Shown piece after piece: positions 1-9,860 of a DNA stretch of 22,478 nt (within the stretch, counting starts at the first letter, position 1; every line of letters starts with the position of its first letter). The DNA lies in assembly GCA_004151065.3 (NCBI GenBank), contig NWUY0300017872.1:16681-39158 (forward strand), in the 5' to 3' direction. The translations under genes and the position numbers were made by a program. Below the pieces are notes generated by a model, which was not told the DNA's origin, did not search any database, and saw nothing but the letters and a program-made list of their open reading frames with translations. This DNA is from Larix sibirica (taxonomy: Eukaryota > Streptophyta > Pinopsida > Pinales > Pinaceae).

Positions 1-569
1 TAATATGATTTTTCTAGCATATTATCTTATGTTTCCTCTTTCCAATGGCCTTTGAATCACCTAAAATATTTGACCTTCCGGTCAAAAGTTATCATAGTTT
101 CAAATAACATACCTTTTAAAACCTTGATTTGGAGATTACCTTGTTGGCCAACCTTCCAACTAAGGTAAATATATAATTTTGACCTCTTTGAGTCTTTGAA
201 TGTTATCCTATAGTAGGCTGGTATGTATTCTTTTCAATGCCATAGATTTGACCCAATTTTGATTTTGCAAGAGAGGGTTATGGTAACTTTCCCAAAACTT
301 GTTATTTGTGTCCCTTTTATGAGAGAGAACTTGTATGGATTAACAAGTGCTTGATTTTTCTTATTTTCTTATGAAATAAAAGAAACACCACAATATATCT
401 TACTTCAAATGCAATAGGTGGCATTCAATTTGTATTTATGAAGTTTCAAATATAACACTTTTACCCAGAACACATGTTTGAGACTAGGTTTTTGACTAGT
501 AAAAAACCCTAACTTCCACATACTATAAGTCTGAACTTATAATGAACCAGGACTTGAAATGTTTANTCA
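1..569. other. non-coding stretch, nothing recognised
   Basis: AT-rich sequence with no open frame of note and no protein motif that I can recognise on either strand. The adjoining gypsy fragment may once have extended into it, but no RT-like residues are readable upstream of about 570. One ambiguous base (n) lies at 566. Confidence 0.5.
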
Positions 570-880
570 TGGGAAGAACACATTAAACATGTGGATCAAT
601 TCGTACAATTATTGGAAACAATCAACTATATGTAAAAAGATCCAAATGTGATTTTGGGAAGAAAGTAGAGTACTTGGGTCATATTGTTTCAAGAGGAGGA
701 GTCAAGGTGGATCCTCAAAAGAGAACATCAAGAGTCTTAGAGGGTTTTTGGGTCTTATAAGGTATTACAGGAAATTGTTAAGAATTATGCATGCATTGGA
801 GGTCCACTCACATCTCTCTTGAAGAAAAAATCATTTGTATGGAATGAAGAATATACCTTGGCCTTCTCACTCCTTAGACC
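570..880 (+). pseudogene. Ty3/gypsy retrotransposon pol fragment (end of RT, start of RNase H)
   Basis: A scrap of the pol polyprotein of a Ty3/gypsy LTR retrotransposon, which would copy element RNA to DNA in cytoplasmic particles. From 570 the + strand reads WEEHIKHVD, then after a frameshift NQLYVKRSKCDFGKK, VEYLGHIVS and GVKVDPQK. After another shift it reads VKNYACIGGPLTSLLKKK and FVWNEEYTLAF. These are the standard blocks from the RT thumb/connection into the start of RNase H, in the right order. At least two frameshifts break it. No LTR, primer-binding site, protease or integrase is visible, so it is an isolated remnant. Its right edge abuts the reverse-strand LINE C fragment near 880. 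Identity is secure from the YLGHIVS and GPLT-LLKK motifs; the exact ends are approximate. Confidence 0.82.
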
Positions 881-1384
881 TCATCTTATGACCTCCTTCT
901 ACCTATCTATTTTGATCCATTTATCCAATGGGATACCCTTTTTTTTGTTTCTCAATCCAAAGGAAACTGAAGCATTTTCTTTTGATTTTATCTAGCACTC
1001 TTTAGGGATGTGGACCAACATCAACCAATTGATTTGAATACTTTCCAAGACTTATTTTACCAAGGTCAATGTACCCCATTGTGATAGCTACCTAAAGGAC
1101 CAACTGATCATTATGTCCTCATTTTTTTATATAGTGAAATCCAATCTAAGAATTGGTAAGCATTAGGTTAAACAAAAACCCAAGTACTTATTTCCTTTAT
1201 CCATATATATTGAATTAAATGGAATTCTTTGGGATATATGTCTCTCCATTTCTTGATGTAATCCATTACAGAAAATGAAGGACCTTTGAATATTGACTTA
1301 CATACTAGTTTCCTTGTAGTATAAATCCATAATCTCTTTGTATCTATGTATATATTGTAAATTTTCCAAACCAAATAGCATGGA

Positions 1385-1396
1385 ATCATCAACAAA
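1385..1396 (-). other. RT motif C (FVDD) of LINE C
   Basis: The reverse strand encodes F-V-D-D in the context HLLFVDDSMLF. This is the metal-binding active-site box of non-LTR reverse transcriptases, and in the frame of this block both aspartates are kept. Confidence 0.85.
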
Positions 1397-1771
1397 AAGA
1401 AGGTGAATCGATTGGATTGATCTTCCTACCTTTATCCCTTTTGTAGATCCTTCTCTTTTTGTTGATGTTATCAATTTGCACAAAACCCTCAACAACCAGG
1501 AAGAATAGGAATGGAGCCATCAGATAACCTTGTCTAACACCTCTTGAGGGATAAAATAAACTTGAAGGGAAACAATTAACAAGGATTGCAATGGATGTTG
1601 AAGAGATATAACCATGATGCAATTCACAGTATGAATGTTCATCTTGAATTGAAGAAAGAGCACCCTTGGGCATATCTAGAATACCTTATTGTATTCCTTT
1701 GCCAGATGAATTTTTAAGATTGCTGCTAGGATTTTATCATTTTTATTAAATGTATTCCCTCATGAGCTAAT

Positions 1772-1775
1772 CCTA
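1772..1775. repeat. target-site duplication CCTA, left copy (LINE A)
   Basis: CCTA immediately left of LINE A, repeated at 8201-8204 right after its A tail. A slightly longer imperfect match (AATCCTA here, AAACCTA at 8198-8204) is possible but merges with the tail. Removing one copy and LINE A restores LINE C's frame. Confidence 0.7.
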
Positions 1776-1969
1776 ATTCCAAGAAATATGGATGGTGCAC
1801 ATTGCTTTGGTGGCTATTGGGGATCTCAAGGGTTTTCTACAGGCATATAGCGTTTCATTATTGGTGATTCTTCAGGCACTATGGTAGAAGAGATAGGAGG
1901 AATTCTTTTGGATTACTTGAATGTGTAATCCATGAGGCAGATATCTTCGTTTAGTACTTGGGTCCTACA
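1776..1969 (+). other. LINE A 5' leader, probable internal promoter region
   Basis: 194 bp between the insertion point and the first ORF1 ATG. Plant L1 elements carry their promoter here by family precedent, but I see no clear TATA or initiator element. It has no open frame of note. Confidence 0.5.
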
Positions 1970-3833
1970 ATGGTCTCTCGCGCGTTCCCTAACGTTATTC
2001 AAGGTGATGAGGTGGTACACATCAGGGTGGTTGATAGTTTTACATCTCCTAATGTCGAGGATCTGACATCTACTTGTCAAGATGGTGGTGAAGTTTTTTA
2101 TACTTTTCCCAATCTGGTTTTGACATTTGGTCCATAAGTAAGATATTATTTCGAGATTAGTAAGGTGGACATTGAATCCAAGCATGTCACAGTTAATGGA
2201 TTTTGTATAGTTCATTTAACAACTGATTTGGGAGGGATATCCTCCATTCCTCAAGTTAGTAAAGAGGGCCCTAATACATGGTTTATCCCTTTCCCTTCAA
2301 TGGTTGGGGCTTCTTCTCAAGGTCTAGGTTGCGGAGAGATAGATTCTTCGGCCTAAGAGGGTTAAACTAAAGCCTGATCAAGTGAAGGGTGAAAAAAATA
2401 CAAAAAACCCTTAAGTATAAATGTACAACTATCGCTTTGGTTGTTGGAGCCAACATCATGTTGGCTAATATTATGGACATTGAAGGAAGGTATCTTATGG
2501 GGAATTTTACGGGTCGTCGTATCTAGATGGCTTGCTTAGGGGCATGGGTAGATTCTCATTGGAAATCGGTTCTAGGTTATTACCCACTCTCTCATATTTT
2601 GTTGTGTGGTTAGCTAGGGTTTATATTTCATGATTGTAAGGATGTTGATATTATCTTAAAAGGGATCTAGTTTTGGTCCATGGATTTTCTGTATTTTAAG
2701 CCTTGGCATCCCCTCTTTGATCCTGGAGAGGATTTTATGGAGAAATGTGCTATTTGGATAAAATTACCCATCCTACCATTGGAATGGTGGATAGTAGTTG
2801 GTATTTTCACCATTGATAATCAAATTGATAAAACTGTGAATGTGGATGATAGTTTCTTAAGTAATTCACATAGGACGGTTGTGAGGGTGTTGGTTGAAAT
2901 GGATTCGTGAAATGGACTATATGAGTCTCTCGACCATGTGATGTGTGGTCAAAAGTTCATTTAGAATCTTGACTATTACAGCATTGCTTTCATATGTGTT
3001 CAATGTCATAAACTTGGTCATGTGGTGGCCGACTGTATCGCTCCCAATTTAAAATTAAAATGGCTCCCTAAGGAAACAACATGTTTAGATTTGAAGGGTG
3101 TAGATCCATCTAATATTGGATTGAATGTTGATACTTCACTGAATTGTATCATTGGATCTACTTAGTAGTTGGATGAAGATACGGAACAACCTAAACAAGC
3201 TTGCACATATTTTATGGTGGAACATTCTATTGAGCTTATTGAAGGAGGATGGGATCGCTACAAATCACTACTAAAACAGTTTGGTCTCGGGACTTCTGGC
3301 ATCGATATTGACCTTGGTAAGTTATTTACGACTACTTCTCATGTTGATTCTACTTGTATTGTTGGTTTGGTATGGAATCATACTTTGCTTTCGAGTGGGT
3401 TTCATCCTAAAGGGGAGTATGTGCATTGTGATATAAGTGGTTGTGTTTCACTTGTTGAGACTTTGTCTCCTTGCACTTCTCAAGGAAAGTCCACTAAGGT
3501 GGTTCAATATTTTGGTGATTTGTCTTACAGAGATGCTCTTCTTTTTTCTCCTACCCCCCAATTACAATCTCATTCCTTATCCTCTATTCCTGGTATAAGA
3601 GGGGGAGTCACTATGACTTCCATCCTTATAAGCCACATGATGGTAACTCCTTTGTCTTCTCTATGGGTCTTGGCATGGATTCAGGAGGGGTTCAAAGCTC
3701 TATGGGTGCTAGGAGAAATTCTAAATTGTGTCATGCCCAGTAAAAAGCAATAAAGGAAGAGCGTCAAGGAAAGCAAGCTTTAATAATTAAGGTCCTTAGA
3801 GCACCAAATCCCCCTCTCTCATGTTCTAAATGA
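1970..3833 (+). pseudogene. LINE A ORF1 (DUF4283-like domain plus CCHC zinc knuckle), dead
   Basis: ORF1 of plant L1 elements encodes an RNA-binding protein that packages element RNA. The start is the ATG at 1970 (MVSRAFPNV). That frame runs to 2356 with one TAA (2135), then shifts. The main frame, from about 2410 to 3753, carries the DUF4283-like signature: GRRI, WVDSHWKSVLGYYP, KPWHPLFDP, WIKLPILPLEWW, RVLVEMDS. The knuckle CVQCHKLGHVVADC follows at 2995-3036. A Ser/Thr-rich tail leads to KEERQGKQALIIKVLRAP after a last shift. In-frame stops in the main frame sit at 2524, 2611, 2668, 2908, 2962, 3163 and 3166, and most are one transition away from CAG, TGG or CGA. The ORF1 stop TGA at 3831 overlaps the ORF2 ATG at 3830. 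The N-terminal 130 codons are not recognised beyond their position. Confidence 0.82.
2995..3036 (+). other. CCHC zinc knuckle of LINE A ORF1
   Basis: Encodes CVQCHKLGHVVADC, a perfect C-X2-C-X4-H-X4-C knuckle, preceded by the LDYYSIAFI block that precedes it in plant LINE ORF1 proteins. All four zinc ligands are kept, although stops lie on both sides. Confidence 0.9.
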
Positions 3834-6800
3834 TTATTCTATATATCAATGTTTGAGGGATGGGGAGATAGGCCAAGAGAATGGCTCTATGAATAATTGT
3901 TAGGGTTAATAACCAGGATATTCTCCTTGTTCAAGAGACTATGAGGAGGGAATCGTTTCTCTGCTCTACTATGAGGTCCTTGCTTCTAGGCTAACAGTTT
4001 TTGGCCATGGAGTTTGTTGGAAATTTGGGGGGTATCCTCACAAGTTGGAAGGATATTATTCGATTTATTAATTCATTTTCTATTGTCTTTAGTCTGTTCA
4101 TAGAATTGGAGAGTCATAGATTGGGAACCGTCTTATCCATGCTTAATATCTATAGACCTTATGAAGGTAAGGTCTCCTTTTGGGATTCCATTTTCAATTC
4201 CTCTATGCTATTTAAACCCAATATTATTATTGCTAGGGACTTAAATTTCACCTTAAATAGAAATTATATATGAGGTTATGGTCCATGGCCTGATTGTCTA
4301 AACAACTATTTCTCTATCTCATTGGAAGAGGCAAATATTTTTCATATTTCTATAGTGATTGTAGGATCTACTTGGGTCAACAACTGAGATAAGAATGAGG
4401 CTATTTCTAAAAAAACTTAATAGATTTATATGGCATGTGGATCTCTGCAATCAATTTAACAAGTATCAGTAGTGGATTGGGTGAACTAAATTTTCAGATT
4501 ATTTTCCTGTGTTCTTGGAAATTAGTGAATTGATGTAAACAAGCCAAAGTCTCCATTCAAATTTAACCTAGCTTGTTTAAGTGATGAGGGATTCCATGAG
4601 ATCACTTGCTCCAATTGGAAGCACTTCGATCCTACTTTGGGACATTCAACATGTCATCAGTTTTCATTTGCTTTGAAGATTATTAAGGACTTGGTGGTTG
4701 TATGGGAAGCTGAGAAGCATCGTAGAAGGGAAGGGCATTTGAAGGAGGTTGAGAATAATATTGAAGGTATTTTTGGTAGTTTAGTAGGCTATATATTAGA
4801 TGATGTCATATTGTAGGAATTAAAATCCCTTGAGGCTCAAAAGTCCAAATTATTACTGGCATAAGAACAAGAATGGCACATTAAGAGCATGTCCACTTGG
4901 ATTGCTTGTGGGGACTAGAATACAAAGTTTTTTCATAAATTTGCAAATTATAGGAAATCTAAGAATACAATTTGGGCATTACTTGATGGAGTAGTCAGTA
5001 AAGCTAGAATTTTCAATGAGCTTGCTAATATTAGCAAATCCCACTTCGGAAATATCTACAAAGAGCCTACCCATTTTCCATTAGGGGAGAGTATGACTCT
5101 CATTAGCAAATATCATAGGTTTGTTGAAGAAGGCGAGGAGGAAGAAATTTATAAATTTGTCACAAAAGAAGAATTTTTAGTGGTCATGAATACATTTAAA
5201 ACAAATCGAAGTCTAGGGCCTAACAAGTGGACTGTCGAATTTTTTATTCACTTTTATGATATGCTAGGTTATGATCTAATAAGAGTGATTGAAGAGGATA
5301 ATGTGAGTGGGAATGTGCCTAGAAATATCAATTTTACCTTTTTTGGCTCTTGTCCCAAAATCTTATCATCCGGATTCCTTTAATGATTATCGGCCTATTT
5401 CTCTATGCAACATGTTTTACAAGGTCATTGCTAAGATTATTGTTGTAAGGATTAAACCAATTATTCTTAGGAAATTTCTACAAAGCAATTTGGATTCTTA
5501 AGTGTCAGGAACATTCATGAGGCAATAGGATCTACATAGGAAGCCTTACCTAGTATAAGATTACATTCTTCTACCTCTTTGATTATTAATTTGGATATTT
5601 TGAAGGCATATGACAGGGTATCATGTACCTTCTTTCATTTAATGTTACTTTAGATCGATTTCTCCTTAAGAGTGGTTCAGTGGATAATGGAATGTGTTAC
5701 CTCAATACAGATGGAAGTGTTGATTAATGGATCAACAGGTCATTTCTTTCATCCCACTAGAGGCCTCTGATAAGGATTCCCCTTATCTCCATATGTATTT
5801 GTATTGGTTGCAGAAGGTTTAACTGGGTGTTTGATTGATGCCAAGCTTAGAAGGATGGTTCATGGTGTCTTGATGGGAAGGAGTCTCACTCTCACACATC
5901 TCATATTATCGATGAAATCCTGTTATTTCGTTATGGGTCTAAATTAGAAATTCACAAATTCATGGATATTCTTAATACATACTACTTGGTGACCAGAATG
6001 GAAATCAATCCTCATAACTTTGTTGCATATGCTTATTCTCCAAATGTTCATTTACTTGCCTTGCTTGAAAATTTGATTCCATGTCTGCAAGGGAATTAAA
6101 TGAGGGCATTAAATATCTTGGATTTACTATCAATCCTAATAACTATCGTAAGGTGAACCGGATTTGGCTTGTTGGAAGGATTGTGCATAGGATACACATT
6201 TGGTGCAACAAATTTCTATCTCGTGCTAGAAGGCTAGTCTTGGTTAAAACTGTCTTGGAAGTGATCCTTTTATATTGGCACTTAATGGCACATATCCTGA
6301 AAGGAATATTAAATTCCATTCATAAATTGTCTTTTAAATATATTTGGAGAGGCCGTATAGAGTGCAGGGGCCTCCATTTGACTAGTTGGAAGCGTATTGC
6401 TCTTCCTTAAAAGTGGGGTGGATGGGGATTAAAATATTCTGTTCATTTTGGAAAATCCTTGGCTACTCTCTTTATGTGGAATTTCATTAAGAAACCTAGT
6501 ATGTGGTGGGACATACTTATTGATAAATATTTGGTGTCATGATATATTTTGTATTGGATCAGGAAGGAACATAAATCGATCCTAGGTGTCTAAAATCAAT
6601 GGAAGGCCCTTTCTCTATCTTTCCCCGTCATAGGGAATTTTCTTACATGGAAGGTAGGCAGAGGAAAAGGTGTAAGGGTTGGTGTTTATGCTATCATGAG
6701 TTGGTGTATGGATATTATTCTCCTAAAGGAGGTGGTTATTTTCCTCTAGATGCAGGGTAGAGTCACCTTGGCTTTACTGGCATATCCAAACTCCACTATT

Positions 6801-6929
6801 ATTTGGCATCATGGTTGGGTTTCAGCTGAGCACCTAGGGTTTCCTAAGGATTGGAAACTGATATGGTAAATATTTATCCATGCACTTTCTCATGTTCACA
6901 TCAGGATCATGAACCACATTGATGAATTG

Positions 6930-7200
6930 GTTTGGGTATATGATCCCACTGGGGGGAATATATTGCTAAACTCAAATATTATGCTCTTGTTGAAGACAGA
7001 GCTCCTATTATATATTGGTGGTGGAAACCACTGTGGAAACTCCATGATCCCTCCAAGTCTATAATATCCATGTGGTTGATTCTATTTGGAAAAATATTAA
7101 TATGGGATGTTTTGTGGCGATGGTGTTGGAATGGTCCTAGCATTTGTTATTCATGTAGTGAAGACATACCTCATTTGTTTATTCACTCTAAATTTTATGT
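6930..7200 (+). other. zf-RVT zinc-binding region of LINE A ORF2
   Basis: After the RT, fragments in changing frames read WVYDPTGG, then KYYALVEDRAPIIYWWWKPLWKL, then ISMWLILFGKILIWDVLW, NGPS, CYSC and PHLFIHS. This is the standard plant LINE RT-linked zinc-binding region (W-KLW, WDVL, C-x2-C, HLF-x-x-C). The last expected Cys reads Ser, so the site is damaged. Confidence 0.7.
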
Positions 7201-7460
7201 ATTGGTACAGAATGATGTAATACAGACTTGTAATATTCCAGGATCTTAGTCAATGGATAGTGTTGATGTGTGCTTTCAAGAATAGTGGTCTCGACGATAG
7301 TTGAAACAATTTCAAGCTCTTCCAATGGTTGTGTCATGGACTATTTGGACTACACGCAACACTGTTATTTTTCAAGGGAGGTGCTTTCCACATGAATTGG
7401 TGGCCATCATGGTTGTAAACATGTTTAAATTATATTCTTATACTTCTTCTACTCAGACAA

Positions 7461-7961
7461 ATGTCATTTTTTGATATCAACCAAAGTGTTCCATGGGCTT
7501 TACTCAATGGGATATGTCAAGGTCCCAATTCAACCTGTGGTTTGGTATTTGTGGTTTATAATTCTTCAGAGCACTATTTTACTTTCAAATCCAATGTTAG
7601 TTCTGGTTCAAATAATCGGGTTGAATTCTTATCTCTCCTCTCACTTACAAAATTTTCCCATATTCAAAATATCTAGTTACCTAATGTATTGGGGAATTCT
7701 CTTCTTGTTATTAATTGAATGAAGAAGGAATCTCAAATTTTTAATATTAATCTTTAGGGGTTATCTCAACAAACATTGGACATATTCAATGCCCTCTTCT
7801 AAGTTAGATATCAGCACATTCTTCGTGAACATAATTTGGTGGCAGGTAATTTATCTAAATAAGGCCTTAAGCTCATGGTTGGACACTTCCAGGTGACCTC
7901 GCATCTTGTATCTGTGGAAAGTATGAATGCAGGTCGCTTTGAGGATTTGAATAGGTTCTAG
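7461..7961 (+). other. RNase H domain of LINE A ORF2, catalytic residues lost
   Basis: The C-terminal RNase H, found in a subset of plant L1 families, would digest the RNA strand of the RNA-DNA hybrid. One frame holds across the domain, broken only by stops. Readable blocks are VPWALLNGICQGPNSTCG, NNRVEFLSLLS, LGNSLLVIN and HILREHNLVAGNLSK. Compared with the usual FDGA, AELxAL, GDSxxVI and ADxLSK blocks, the first Asp is Asn (7506), the Glu is kept (7623), the second Asp is Asn (7695) and the last Asp is Gly (7845). The enzyme would be inactive even without the stops. Confidence 0.78.
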
Positions 7962-8200
7962 TTCTTACCTTTTTTTATCAAATATATATCTTTGATGTGA
8001 GTCATTTTTTATGAATTTTGATGTAACCTTCAGAGGATTGCTATAGTGACAATAGATATAGACAAAGTGGTAGATTTTATGTTTAAGATACATACTAGAC
8101 ATAGATGATAAATGTATTTTTATGATTGTGCCTATGGTACCTTTGGATTATACTTTGAATTCTTCTTGAATATAAAAGCATATTTTTTCTTGGAAAAAAA
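7962..8200 (+). other. LINE A 3' UTR and A tail
   Basis: 239 bp of AT-rich 3' untranslated sequence ending in TTTTTTCTTGGAAAAAAA (8183-8200). The final seven A residues are the retrotransposition tail. The T-run, short spacer and A-tail arrangement resembles the end of LINE B. Confidence 0.75.
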
Positions 8201-8204
8201 CCTA
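8201..8204. repeat. target-site duplication CCTA, right copy (LINE A)
   Basis: Directly follows the 7-A tail of LINE A and matches 1772-1775. LINE C sequence resumes here on the reverse strand. Confidence 0.7.
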
Positions 8205-9860
8205 CTATGTCATGGATTTATTTATTGAAAAGAAAACCAAATTATTCTTTTGATATAACCCTTGAAAGAATAATTTCCAATATTTTTGCTAATAACTTTG
8301 AAATATTCTTATAGACAAAATTGCACAGTGAAATAGGTCTATATTCTTTAAATTAAAGGAGTCTAGCTAATTATATTTAGGAAATACAACAATAAAGGTT
8401 CAAGACTCTTCTAACACTCCTAGTGATTCCTCCTCCAACAAATCATAGAAGCCTAAATAAATTCCTCTTTCCACCCATATAGACCAGCACATTTTTCCTT
8501 CTTGAAAGTATACAAGACTAATTTTAATTCTTCCTTTGAGATTTCAGCTCCAAGTTCTTCATTTTGATGATCCTCATTAATCCTTAAGAAACTAGAAACA
8601 ACCTTCAACACTTCTACTATGTTTGCATTGCTTGGCTCCATAACCAATGCTTTGAAGTGCCTTCTATTTTCCTCAACTACTTTGGAAATATATCTACCCT
8701 TTGATCTTATTGAGTTGATATTTCCCATATTGTGTTGAGGCTTTTTATATGCTTAGCATAATTTTGGAAAATTTTGGTATTTTCATCATCTTTCACCAAC
8801 CAGATAGCCATTCTCTTAAGTCTTCATTCAACATCTTCTTTTCCAACAATCACTTCTTTATTCCTTTGAATATTTTTAGGTTCTCCGGTTCTAATTCAAA
8901 GAAGATTCCTCCTACATTATTTTCAAGCATTTTGTAAATTTCCTCTTATACTTCCTTCAATTCTCTATGCCTTCCTTGGGTTTTATTTTTTTTCCCACTC
9001 AAGTACTTATTTCTTCACTTTTTGAGATTCTCAACCAATTGGAACATAGTTTATTCTCCTAAATTGATATGAAACTTTTCCCAATTTCATACTACCAACT
9101 CTCTAAATCCTTGCTCCTCTAGCCAAAAGTGATTGAATTTAAAGGATTTGAGGCTTTTGAGACTCTAAATCAATTTGTATGAGTAAGGGTTGATGGTTTA
9201 ATGACCCTCTTTAACCCAACCAAGACTTCATTCTATCAACTTATTCTAATGGGTTTTCAAGAACTAAGAACTTATCTAGTTTTCTAGAAATTCCTTCCTT
9301 GTCACATCTAGAACTCCTCTAGGTAGGGATCACCTAAAAACGTTCAACATCAATTAACTTTAACTCTTGAGAATATGAACAAATTATTATGCTAATGGAT
9401 CTTGTCTGGCTAAATCTTCCCAAACTCACCCAACATTTGGGGCTAGGTTGAGATCTTTCTCTATGATGACATTGTATTCTCCTAAATTTCCTTGAAGAAT
9501 TACATTTTCTTAGAAATCCGTCTTATCGCTACAAGGCCCATGTAGGTTAATGACATTAAATACCTTCCATATATCTTTAACTCTACATTCCAACACAATA
9601 CCTGGAATAAAAATAGAGGTAGACATGGGGTCAATAATATCGTTCCATCCCATTACCAATCCGTATTACTTGCCTTTCGCATCTAGGGAACAAAAGGCCA
9701 AATATTTTAGGCATAAAGTTGTAAATTCTATTGGTCTATTCCCTATACATAGTTTCTTATATTAATACAATATATGGCTTATATGCTAGAAAATAAATGT
9801 TTTAGGGCTTGTTTTTTGTGGGCACCCCTAACCCCTCTCACATTCAAGGGAGTATGATGA
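8205..9860 (-). pseudogene. LINE C ORF2, endonuclease to early RT (dead)
   Basis: ORF2 begins near 9860, where the reverse strand reads LNVRGVRGAHKKQALKHLF, the first block of an L1 endonuclease. ETMYRE follows, then after shifts VINLHGPCSDKTDF and DLNLAPN (the D-L-N box). The region before the RT contains GLYGWKEEFI and the long open stretch 8728-8453 (ISKEELKLVLYTFKKEKC), equivalent to the ISKEE--L---KK-K-PG-DGW block before RT motif 1. TFIVVFPKYN and a PISLCNFVYK block follow in a shifted frame. Stops are frequent (ENLGxFxx region 8900-9500) and there are several frameshifts. The copy ends at the LINE A insertion. The identity is firm; individual domain borders are approximate. Confidence 0.75.

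Larger units (their letters stand above)
880..1775 (-). mobile_element. LINE C, 3' portion (RT palm and thumb), separated from its 5' portion by LINE A
   Basis: Reverse-strand LINE sequence beginning exactly at the CCTA target site. Read from 1775 downward it gives GLAHEGIHLIK, then the RT motif-A relic KIHLAKEYNKV, the motif-B block PSRGVRQGYLMAPFLFFLV, the motif-C block HLLFVDDSMLFG, then KYLGF and the thumb-region KCFSFLW, and finally KWIKIDR near 900. It stops near 880 against the gypsy scrap, so zf-RVT and RNase H are missing. It continues the copy whose 5' part lies at 8201-12177; joined at CCTA, the reading frame runs through. The order and identity of the RT blocks are clear; the 880 edge is accurate to perhaps 20 bases. 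Confidence 0.85.
880..1775 (-). pseudogene. LINE C ORF2, downstream part of reverse transcriptase (dead)
   Basis: C-terminal half of an RT domain, the enzyme that copies element RNA at a nicked chromosomal target. Motif A (about 1716-1682) has lost its catalytic Asp: the expected KIDLAKAYDKV reads KIHLAKEYNKV. Motif B is present as RGVRQGYLMAPFLF. Motif C, FVDD (1396-1385), is intact, unlike LINE B (FMDG) and LINE A (frameshifted DE). The frame changes several times, for example between motif B and motif C, and TAG/TAA codons interrupt the thumb region, so no protein can be made. The fragment has no downstream zinc-binding or RNase H region. Confidence 0.8.
3830..7961 (+). pseudogene. LINE A ORF2 (endonuclease, RT, zf-RVT, RNase H), dead
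   Basis: Relic of the roughly 1,370-codon ORF2 polyprotein, which nicks target DNA and reverse transcribes element RNA on it. It starts at the ATG at 3830 (MIILYINV, expected MIILSWNVRG) and ends at TAG 7959. The endonuclease (about 3830-4523) shows DILLVQETM, NIYRPYEGK, DLNFTLN and SDYFPVFLEI. The linker WIACGD*NTKFFHKFANYRK spans about 4898-4960, with TAG at 4916. RT (about 5093-6410) shows SFNDYRPISLCN, motif A LDILKAYDRVS (5588-5623), motif B RGL**GFPLSPYVFVLV (stops at 5768 and 5771) and KYLGF. zf-RVT lies at about 6930-7200 and RNase H at about 7480-7961. At least four frameshifts and many stops break it. The RT motif-C box is frameshifted and reads DE near 5911. Confidence 0.85.
1776..8200 (+). 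mobile_element. LINE A: near full-length L1-type non-LTR retrotransposon, decayed
   Basis: A 6,425-bp LINE on the + strand. In order it has a 5' leader, ORF1 (DUF4283-like plus CCHC knuckle), ORF2 (endonuclease, RT, zf-RVT, RNase H), a 3' UTR and a 7-A tail (8194-8200). The ends are set by the 4-bp duplication CCTA (1772-1775 and 8201-8204) and by the abrupt switch to reverse-strand LINE C on both sides. The length and domain order match a complete plant L1. It is old: ORF1 has seven in-frame stops in its main frame, ORF2 has stops and several frameshifts, and three RNase H acidic residues are changed. It inserted into the RT domain of LINE C and is therefore younger than C. A 4-bp duplication is short for L1; the original may have been longer and blurred by the A tail. 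Confidence 0.88.

Noticed and set aside
1913-2215. 100-codon reverse-strand open frame in the LINE A 5' region
   Set aside because: It lies antisense to the probable ORF1 N-terminal frame (1970-2356). It has no recognisable motif, and at this length an antisense frame is expected by chance.
3001-3036. Retroviral-type gag nucleocapsid
   Set aside because: The CCHC knuckle follows a DUF4283-like domain and precedes an endonuclease-RT ORF2, which is LINE ORF1 architecture. There is no protease or LTR.
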